A stretch of 64,000 nucleotides of DNA from Crotophaga sulcirostris (Eukaryota > Chordata > Aves > Cuculiformes > Crotophagidae). The stretch spans positions 28,077 to 92,076 of the forward strand of contig VYZB01000170.1 of NCBI GenBank assembly GCA_013397455.1. The letters are read 5' to 3'. Positions 49,756 through 64,000 of the stretch are shown piece by piece; within the stretch, counting starts at the first letter, position 1; each line of letters starts with the position of its first letter. The translations under genes and the position numbers were made by a program. The notes beneath the pieces were generated by a model, which ran no database searches, was not told the origin of the DNA, and saw only the letters and a program-made list of their open reading frames with translations.

Positions 49756-51048
49756 TCCCACGGGACACCGGGCACGCCGCTCGCTCCCACCTGGTTTGCT
49801 GCCCACTGAAAAGGACCAGAGCCCATCCAAATTCCCCACGTGCAAAGTTAGGTGCCAGGATGACTTAAGGATGCTGGAAAACTCATTTGGTTTTTCTTTC
49901 GGGGGGGGGTGAGGGTTAAAGACAGAAAAGCAATTGCAAAAAGAAAAAAAAAAAAGGTAAAAAAATGAGTACTTGCCAAAATTTAAAGTGCTGATGAGTA
50001 AACAAGCCTTTTGTCCCTGCCCTGTGCTGCTTTTTTTTGTTTGTTTGTTTGTTTGGGGTTTTTCTGGGTTTTTTTTACTGCATGACCTTCCCGTTTGGCA
50101 GAGCACAGGCTGCAGGAGGTGGTAGGTGCCATGGTCTGACCTCGCCTTCCACACCCCCTGTGCTGCTTTAGGCGTAGCCCATCTCTCGTAGCCGCTACCA
50201 GCCCCGCGCTGGAAAAGCTGGAATAGGGGCATTTTTAAAAAGCCCATCTGTCTGAAAATGAGATGTAGCGCTGCGAGCTCTCTGATCTGACCGGGTAGAT
50301 GAAACATTTCACCCCCCAAGGTGAATTGGTTTTAAACTTCTTGTTTGAGAACAAGAAGGTGGTGTTTACAGGCAGGTGGTCGGTGTCTGTGCAGACTTGT
50401 CCTGCTCCACGAGCGCTCAGCGCAGCAGGGGGACAGGGAGCACTACCTGCACGCTGGCAGGAGCTGCTGGAAGGTCCATCCAGGTCTCCCTTGCCATTAG
50501 GAACTGTCCACTGCAGCCATGGACAGCCAGAAACCAGGAGCAGGTTCCGAGGAGAGGAGCGAGCCGTGCGCCACACGACAGCCCACACCTCGCTCGGTGC
50601 GCCAGGCTCCTCTCTGCACGCGCCAGCGGCACAATCAGAACCTTTCTTGTCATGATTTGGTGCAGAACTTCTTAAAAAAAAAAACCCTTACTCTAGCTTC
50701 TTCTAACAGATCCTCCTGCCACTCCCAGGATGATGCCAAACGTTCATGGATTCTCTCCAGCTTGAGAACGTTCACCAGTCTCTGGTATTTTATTTATACT
50801 TCGAGCTTGATAAAGAGGAAACACTGCAGACAGATTCTGATCTCCCTGAACTGATGTAAATCCCAAATTAATCCAAGTCCTTGATTTCCTTCAGGTTTAC
50901 AGACTGCTCAGAGACCAAAATCTAGTCCAGTGCAGGGTTTTTTTCCTGCTTGAAAGAAATATATTTGACCGCTGAAGAGAAAAATATCACCACATGGGGA
51001 GAGGGGGGCTATTTTTTTCTACTTTACAGAATAGGTTTTAGAGTACTG

Positions 51049-51054
51049 AATAAA
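51049..51054 (+). terminator. TCF7: TCF7 proximal poly(A) signal AATAAA (candidate)
   Basis: AATAAA in the sequence GAATAAAATTATG, about 1.3 kb after the E-form stop, followed by T-rich sequence. It could yield a shorter 3' UTR isoform. Use is not shown. Confidence 0.4.
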
Positions 51055-52938
51055 ATTATGTAGTAACATTATTGCAGAACTGCAAGAAATTAAGATGACC
51101 TCTATAATGTACAAAATATTTTTATATTTTTTTGTTCTTAACGCAAAAACACAAACCCTAATTTTTTACATTGGACTAAAAAAATAACTTTTTAAAAAAG
51201 TTTATGCCTCAAAGATTGAAAATTTTAAAACAAACCTGATTAGTCTCTAGTGCAGCTTTGGGTTTATTCCCTTTATTTAGGTACTTTTGCTTACAGTAGT
51301 GTAGATTTTTTAACTCTAGTTTTAGTTTAGAAGGTCTAATCCTACTGCTTTATGCCTCTCCTGTGTAAATGTAACTCCAGAAGCACTGAATGAAAGCGAT
51401 GTGCACAAACCTGAAAAGTCTGAAAAAAAGAGTCATTTTGATGTCTGAAAAAATCATTTTAACCCTTTGAGAAGTAGCATTACCTGAACTGGCTGCCACC
51501 TGTACACTCACTCCTGTACTTTCTGGGTAATTTTAGAGCACTGGAGCAATGTGCAACCTGCTCCAGCTGAAATTATTTTAGCAAGCGCAGCCTGCCGCAC
51601 GCTGCAGTGCTGACCAGGGGGATGTGGCAGGCTCCTCTCAATCTGGCACCATCTCTTTTTATCACTTGATTTTAAAACAAACAAAAATGCTTAAACCCCC
51701 CAACACTCTCAGCTCACCGTGTGCCACCCCGGGGCTGCTGTAGGTGCTGTATCACAAAAACCACCGATGACCAATGGGTCACGGTGGCCTCGCATCACTC
51801 AGACCTGGGTGCAGAGGTGGCACAACTCCCTACCCCGAGTGGTATTTTGTGGTTGGATGAACCATGGAACTTTGCAGCAAAGGAAAGGCAGGGATAAAAG
51901 AAAAAGCAGATGTGTCTAAGGAACAACAGAGGCAATCCAGGGGGAAGTCCCAAACAGTATTAAACTCTCTCCTGGCCAAGGCCCACGTAGCGGTAGCGCA
52001 CAGCGAGCAGCCCTCAGTCATTTCAGAACTCTCTGGGACTTCCACCCATTCTTTCAAGGCTCCCTTGGCCCCTCTGCAGCAGCGTGGGTGCCCACCTTGG
52101 CTCAGGGCACGCTGACCAGCAGAAGGCTTCGATGCATCACAGCCTCCTCTCAGCATTATTCCATCCTATTCCTGCAAAACCTCCTTAGTGAAACCTGCTG
52201 CCCCCTCTCCAGGAGCCCTTCCTCGTGCTCTCCGGGCACGGAAGCATTTCCACAGCCCCAGCACTGGACCAGTCACACCCAGTGTCCCACACAGCCCTGG
52301 TCCTGTGTTCGGCGCTGTACACGCAGGCTGACAGCCAGACCTTGCCCTGTGCTTCCAGCTGCCGCGGTACAAGCCGGGAAAATCCCCGCCGTACACTGTA
52401 ACGTGTTTGAGTTATGCTGGTCTCACAAGGAAAATGTAACTTCTCTCCTTCCCATAAAACACACAAGATAAGAGAACTTCAAGCTGCCCATTTCTGAGTC
52501 AAAACAGGGAGCACGAGCAGCTTGTTACACACCCACGGCTGATAACCAATGCCAAAACCAAGTTACCTAATACCAAAAAAGTGTCTTTAAAAATGCTATA
52601 TGAAGTGTTGCTATTTTGTGTTAATACTCTTTTTAATAGAAGGAAACCTTTGCCCTTAAGTTTTTATCACAGCAAGGATCTTTTTTTTTTAGTTCACAGC
52701 AATTTCAACTCTCTTGAAATATGTATTTGAGTTCCTGGCATCAGTTTGAATGTAGAAGTCATGGAAGTACCACTTCATTAAACCAAGTAAAACCACTGTA
52801 TGTATGTAGCAGGGATAAATGTTTCACAGCTGTACTTTCATTTGTCCAATGCCTATCCATCATTTGTTGTAATTTTTTTACTTCATTGAGTTTGTATTTT
52901 TTGGCTTTTATGTTCAAAAATATGTTTATAGCTTTATA

Positions 52939-52944
52939 AATAAA
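52939..52944 (+). terminator. TCF7: TCF7 distal poly(A) signal AATAAA
   Basis: Canonical AATAAA in an AT-rich context about 3.2 kb after the stop codon, the last plausible signal before the CR1 copy at 53056. Cleavage is expected around 52955-52970. Confidence 0.7.
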
Positions 52945-53055
52945 GTAATTGCCAGACTGGCTATTCAAAATAGGCCACTGGAAGTTATAATCCTACCGAG
53001 CTGTCAAATAACTATTTCTTAGTTTTCAAGAGGGTTCCTGTGTCCCCTTCCTTTG

Positions 53056-53457
53056 GGTCCAGAGGAGGCTATGGAGATGATCGAAGGGCTGCAGCACCTC
53101 TGCTATGAGGACAGGCTGAGAGAGTTGGGGTTGTTCAGCCTGGAGAACAGAAGGCTCTGGGGAGACCTTAGAGCAGCCTCCAGTGCTGAAAGGGGCTCCA
53201 GGAAAGCTGGGGAGGGGCTCTTGATCAGGGAGTGCAGGGACAGGACCAGGGGGAATGGAAGGGGGAAGATTTAGATTAGACATTAGGAAGAAATTCTTCA
53301 CAATGAAGGTTGTGAGGCACTGGCACAGGTTGCCCAGAAAGGTGGTGGATGCCCCATCCCTGGAAACATTCAAGTTCAGGCTGGATGGGGCTCTGAGCAA
53401 CCTGATCGAGTTGAAGACGTGCCTGCTCTTCCAAACTGTTCAATGATTCTATGATTT
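53056..53457 (+). mobile_element. CR1 LINE 3' fragment between TCF7 and SKP1
   Basis: About 400 bp of sense CR1 from GGTCCAGAGGAGGCTATGGA to the tail CAATGATTCTATGATT. It lies about 90 bp beyond the expected TCF7 cleavage site. Confidence 0.95.
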
Positions 53458-54829
53458 GTATGTAAGAAGTTTTTACAGTAGGTTCTGATAGCTTTCAATG
53501 AGTAAGACTGAAATAGTAAACCAAGACAAAGAAAAAAATCCTTCTTCTACAATCCCTGCCAACCCCTTGCCTTCCCTACCCCACATTCAATCCCTTCAGC
53601 CAAGAGCCAAATCCCTGATCATGCCATGACTTAAAAAAATGGACTGAGGCAGCGCCATACGCTTGTAAACAATAACACGAAATTTAACAGTGGGAAATGG
53701 GGCAGTGTCTCCCCCTTTCAAGAATTCCAAAGCACACAGCTGAGACAGTACTAGAGGGGAATGTCAGTTAGAGAAAAGAAGTTGTATGGGATCCTAACTA
53801 CCAGGACTACCAAGAATATTGGAACCTAAGCTGTGTGCTGCTTTGAGCACCCAGAGCAGCCCCTTGTCCCACACACTGCTACACTGAACCTCTACCCTTC
53901 CATCCACGTGCCAGCCAGCCACAAGACCAGAGCTCCAGCAGAAGCTCCACTCTGACAGTGTCCAACCACCAAGAGCAATGTTTTCAGCAAGCTGTTCTCA
54001 TCATTAGCAAGTCTTACCAGGATCACAGGTGTGTTAGGCAGGAGGGCAAACCAGGAGGAGCAGGGTAATGAGGAAGACAAACTACGTGTCTGTGTCTTCC
54101 TACAGCATCGCAAGGCTCAGCATGAGGCCATGGCTGCCACCACACACAGATCCCACTGACAGGCACCTAAAGGAAGGTGTAGAGGCTTCTACCACTGAAC
54201 ACAGTTAGACTACAGGCTTCTGTATCAGGAACACCACATGCCTAGGATGAACTGGTGCATTCTGGAACACTAACTTCACACCTAGATGGATTATTCCTCA
54301 TAAGAATCCAAGATGAGCTAAATATTAAGCTACAGTTACTGCCACAGAAAGAACAGCCATTAGATGTTCTCTAGCAGCACTTTTAGGATGAGGTGCATTG
54401 TTTGCAATACAGGACACTGCAAAGGCTCCATCGTGTCCAGGCCTGGCACCAGAGCATGTTAATGCCCACTGACCAGGGAGTATCTACAATGCACACATAC
54501 AACAAGCACACCAGCACAAAGGCAGGCCCAGCTGCCTCATGAACAAGCAGATCTGAGCAAAGGCTGCATCCAAAGCACAGGCTGAATGCTGCTTTAGAGC
54601 AAGCAATGAACGCTTCCGTTAAAGATCACACAGATCACCTAAAAGCAGGAAAGCCACCAAAAACATATCCAGCTGGATGGCTTGCTATCTAACTTCCACT
54701 GAACCCACAAAGCTGCTCACTTTGTCTCACTAGTGGCTCTCAATTAACCCCTGCCTGTGTGCTGTTATTTCTAGCCTCAGCAGCAACAGTAAGATTGCCT
54801 GGTGTCAAATAACTAGAGCCATTGGCAAA
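53458..54829. other. Intergenic spacer between TCF7 and SKP1
   Basis: About 1.4 kb without recognised exon or repeat. It could hold further SKP1 3' UTR if a more distal poly(A) site is used. Confidence 0.6.
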
Positions 54830-54846
54830 CAAAAGTTTAAAAGCCC

Positions 54847-54852
54847 TTTATT
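54847..54852 (-). terminator. SKP1: SKP1 poly(A) signal AATAAA (candidate)
   Basis: The plus strand reads TTTATT, giving AATAAA on the SKP1 strand about 1.2 kb after the stop. No better signal was seen between here and the CR1 copy at 53457. Confidence 0.55.
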
Positions 54853-55503
54853 AATGCAGAAGTGAAACACTGATATTTAAAGTGAGATAAGTATGTTTAT
54901 TCAGGTTTGTTCTACTCTAAGGTTTATACAGAGAATGGAATGCAATACAAGCTAGGAGCACACCTCAAAGATCTACCACACAACCATCCCCTACTCCCTA
55001 TAAGGGAACTGTAAAAAAACAATAAAAATCAGAAAACCAGTTACTGTTTAACTAGTTGCAAGTGGCTTTGTCCAAAGAAGTTAAGCTTGATATTGCATTA
55101 GCTTCGTATGCAATCATTAAGTCTCTACAAGCTGAAGTATCACACACAGAGGCATAAGATTTCCTGTGGACACACGGAACCATGTTTTAAAGAGCTACAT
55201 CACAAGGGTTGGTTAAAATTGCCTAAAAACCAGCCACTAATGGCATGCACAGGTCAAGAATATTAACTTTGGTAATGTCAGTCATTTTTTGGTCAAACCT
55301 GGATTCCACTTCTAACAGTAACGTATAAAAACACACCTGTCCTGTGCATAAAGCAACACACTTCATCTGCTACCAGCTAGAGGCAGGTCTTCAAGACATG
55401 GTTGAAGTATTCAAATCTAACTGTCAGGAGCTTGCTTAGTCCTAGATCACATCTGTCACCAGTCTATAAGGCAAGGCTACCAGGACAAGAGAGTGGTCAC
55501 ATT

Positions 55504-55536
55504 GTTTTCTTTTTTTTTTTCTTTTTTTTTTTTTTT
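55504..55536. repeat. T-tract in the SKP1 3' UTR
   Basis: About 30 T with a few C interruptions; A-rich in the SKP1 transcript. Confidence 0.85.
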
Positions 55537-56057
55537 AAATGCAGGACAAGGACCATCTTGAAAGTTACCGAGCTTTAAGCAATGTTTTTGGAAGAAATGC
55601 AGTAACTCTTTTTACTTTACCTAATTCCAAGACACATTCTAGCTTTCCCTCCTGAAGCTATCAATACCCTGTAAATACCAGCATGTTGTTCTCCTTGAGG
55701 AAGTAGTCATAGGTGGTTTTATTTACAATGGAGTCAATCCTTAGCACTGTAACTGGATTTGAAGAGTTCAGAAGTGTAATGAAAATTATAACCTTAAGTG
55801 CTACTCTCCATACAGAATCCACACTTAATTCAGTTTTATTCATTGCAGGGTAAAGTAAAAAGACATCCAATTACACTAGTATAAACTCAGATTTAAATTT
55901 GTACGCAAAAAAACCCACTACACATGCAAAGGGAACAATATCCTGCTAACACAACTTCATTTGCTGCTGCATTTGTCTAATATTAACAATTATGAACAGA
56001 GCAGTGCAACTAGTATTTGGAACAATCCTTACAGTGTTCGTGTGTCAGGCGCGAACT

Positions 56058-61532
<5,475 letters not shown>

Positions 61533-64000
61533 CTACAAGAGAAGAACAGTAATTTCCACACAGCAGTCAGTAAGTGTTACAAGTTCAGCTGACTCAAAGG
61601 TGCACATTACCTTTACTATTTATATTGCTTCTCTCCAACAGCAGATAGCCCAGTGCCACTTACAGCATGCTCAGATTATTCACTGCTTGAATTGACAGAC
61701 CTAAATTCATTAATCCTCATGCTTAAGAAACAAGGATTGATAGAAGCCTAATGCCAATTTAAGAGAACTTCTCTTAATCTGAAAGCATAAAATATGAAAT
61801 TTATTAGTCCACAGTGCTTATATATTATATTTTTTACAGTGCAACATTAGAGCTATCTTTCCCTTGAATTCACTTTCAACAACACTTCCAAAACCCTACT
61901 TTTCTTCAAATCCAAACAATCACTACTCACTTTGATACTTAGACAAAGTCAGATCTCAAAAGCAGTTTTTAAACAATAGTCTCTGAAAAAGAACCACAAT
62001 ACTGAAGTGGAAAGGAACCCCTCTAGACAGAGTCTACTCCAGCTGCCTTTGCTCCAAAGTCAAACAGACCAGGTTATTTGGGATCAAAGGCTTTCCTTAA
62101 GAAGTGCTTGGTTTTCCAGAGAGATTAGAAAGCCATACACCACTACAAGGAAGGCTTTCAGCACTCACTACAGCTCTTACGCAGTAGAAAGTTAGGTCAG
62201 CACTTTGTTAGCATTAAGAAAGACCAAGATGAGTACGCATTTTAACAAAGTCCTCCAGACCTACAACAGAAGCAGCAGACTTCAAAGATGTCACTAACAT
62301 CTAGAAGTGTGCACTTGACACAGCAGGTAGCAGGTTACAGCTTCTGCCTGAAGCTTAACACAAAGTCTGTTCGGGTATCGCTGCACTTGAACCAACGGAC
62401 TTGAAGGACACTATAAACATAACTGCCTGCCCACAGAAAATTTACACATCAGTTCTCAAACTAGTAGGACTTGTTATAACTTCCTTCACCGCTCAAAATA
62501 TTTGTTAGCTGCAGACCATTGCAACAGTTTCATTTTCTTCTTCAAGTTACCTGCGTAAAGACCTGTAAAGCATGTATTTGTAAACACAGCCTGCAAGGCA
62601 CTGCAAAGAAGATCTAGAAATGAAGAATTTCAAATTAATTTTTGATTAGTTTTCAAGTGCTCGTGCCGCATCAAACCTAGGAGCTATGCATGCTAGTTCC
62701 TTACCACACTATTTGAGCTACCAAAACTGAATTAGCTGGACTGCTTTCAGCAGACTTACATTATCCCTCTTTGAGAGCCTCCTGCAGCTCATCAGTACGG
62801 CCAAGCCCAACAGTACTGCAACAAACCCAGCCCCATGGAGGCCAGCCAAGGCACATTATTAAGCAGCTCACAGCAGAACGAGGTCCTCATTGCTTTAATT
62901 TCCATTTGGCAGAGCAAATAGCTAGTTAATGTTTACACAGAAACACAACCCTGCATGACAGCGCTACTTCTAATTACGATGGCTCTTCTGGAGGGACATG
63001 GTCATGACTGTTTCAAAGATACAAATAAATACAGAACCACAAAGATAAAGTTTGGATTAAAACACAGTTCTGAGTTGGCAGTTTGAATGAGGTTCAGAAA
63101 AAAGTGATCTAGGCATACATTTCCGATTTAATGCATCTGTTCTTGCAGCAATTGTCAGAGCTCTCAAGAACAAACCCAGCTTCACATGCCAGCCTCCCTC
63201 TGCTTGTGCCTGGCATTACATAATGCTGCACAGCAGAGCCAGCAAGGCACGGATGCTGCTTCAACCAGTCCAGCCCCCGCAGAAACGTTTGCATCCAGAC
63301 CCTTCCATTGCCCAAACCTGCTTTTATCAAGACCTTCTGGCTACTGTTACCCAATTCAGACTGTTAGAATGAGGTTAATCTACCTCCTTATCACTAGAAA
63401 CAGATCAGGATATCATTATTTTTACACCATAGAGTTAAGTCCTCTGGAGGAAGAAGAAAAAAAGGCATTTTTAGCAAACTGCAGTACAGCTCTGGAAACA
63501 GCTGGGCCTTGGATAGCAACACAACCAGGTGACTAAGCAGGCAAGCCCTAAGGGCTCCATTCGATGACAGCAAAACAGGTCGGGAGCTGGTCAAAAGACA
63601 AACCTGTATTGCAGCAGCAATTTGCATGCACAGGGCTGACATCAACCTGGCGCTGTGAGGCAGCTCCAGCTCCCTCTCACAGCTCCTCCGTACCTCCCTC
63701 CTCCACGCCACAGGATAGTGGAATGGCTTGGGTTGGAAGGGACCATAAAGACCATCCAGTTCCAACCCCCCCTGCCCTGGGCAGGGACCCCTCCCACTGG
63801 ATCAGGGGGCTCCAAGCCCCATCCAACCGGGCCTGGAACCCCTTCAGGGATGGGGCAGCCACCACTGCTCTGGGCACCCTGGGCCAGTGACGGGGTGTGT
63901 TTATTTACCAGACCCCGCAGACAGCGCCGCCCCCAAGGGCATTCGGCCCCACACTGACGGGCTCAAACCCTCACTGGCCCTACCAGGCCACCCCGGGAAC
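61533..64000 (-). other. SKP1: SKP1 first intron / 5' region
   Basis: The ATG follows an acceptor directly, so this stretch is intron up to an unseen 5' UTR exon. The final 100 bases become GC- and CpG-rich. On the minus strand a GTCTG|GTAAAT donor-like site occurs at 63909/63908, so the non-coding first exon may lie at or just beyond the right edge. Confidence 0.6.
63713..63892 (-). mobile_element. CR1 LINE 3'-end fragment at the right edge
   Basis: Antisense CR1 starting GGATAGTGGAATGGCTTGGG, then CCATCCAGTTCCAACCCCCC and GGGCAGGGACCCCTCCC. It lies in the presumed first SKP1 intron. Confidence 0.95.

Larger units (their letters stand above)
49756..52965 (+). other. TCF7: TCF7 3' untranslated region
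   Basis: Non-coding, AT-rich towards its end, from the E-form stop (the B-form UTR begins at 49544) to the poly(A) signal near 52940. It holds a G9 run at 49901, T-rich GTTT repeats at 50030-50085 and a proximal AATAAA at 51049. No further open frame looks like a protein. The 3' end is placed by the distal signal and has no transcript support here. Confidence 0.75.
54830..56057 (-). other. SKP1: SKP1 3' untranslated region
   Basis: About 1.2 kb of AT-rich non-coding sequence between the stop codon and the candidate poly(A) signal. It contains an A-rich run in the transcript sense (plus-strand T-tract 55504-55536). The left boundary is set by the poly(A) signal only. Confidence 0.6.

Overview
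The window comes from a bird genome. It carries many fragments of the avian CR1 LINE, recognisable by their ATTCTATGA-type 3' ends and the CCAACCCAAACCATTCTATG block. It also holds two convergent vertebrate genes: TCF7 (T-cell factor 1) on the plus strand and SKP1 on the minus strand. These two genes are neighbours in other vertebrates (human 5q31.1, chicken chromosome 13). The species cannot be fixed from the sequence alone.

Layout. Positions 1-31312 contain no exon I can defend. The stretch is most simply the long 5' intron of TCF7 (or its upstream region). It holds CR1 fragments, a striking 72-bp inverted repeat pair (4549-4620 / 6060-6131, 71 of 72 bases identical, 1.4 kb apart), small tandem repeats, a few CpG-rich islets and some motif-rich AT blocks. 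From 31313 to 49755 lie nine TCF7 exons, all with canonical GT-AG junctions. They encode the Groucho/TLE-interaction region, the HMG box (split over two exons), the basic nuclear-localisation exon, a C-clamp cassette exon, and a terminal exon. The terminal exon is readable in two frames, giving either the short B-type or the long E-type C-terminus. The beta-catenin-binding N-terminal exons were not found and must lie to the left. The TCF7 3' UTR runs to about 52960.

A CR1 copy (about 53056-53457) and roughly 1.4 kb of featureless sequence separate TCF7 from SKP1. All five coding exons of SKP1 (56058-61532, minus strand) were reconstructed. They give an intact 163-residue SCF ubiquitin-ligase adaptor. 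Its 3' UTR reaches about 54830, and its non-coding first exon and promoter lie near or beyond the right edge. The right-hand 10 kb is more AT-rich than the TCF7 half.

The most notable points are: the conserved dual-frame terminal exon of TCF7, gated by the 73-nt C-clamp cassette; an in-frame 87-nt LEF1/TCF7L-like cassette exon that mammalian TCF7, as I remember it, lacks; a 34-bp G-rich minisatellite directly upstream of the dual-frame exon; the near-perfect inverted repeat; and a perfect 11-bp TCF/LEF site inside TCF7's own intron. I saw no evidence of a wholly new gene system. The two genes have no direct functional link beyond being neighbours with facing 3' ends.
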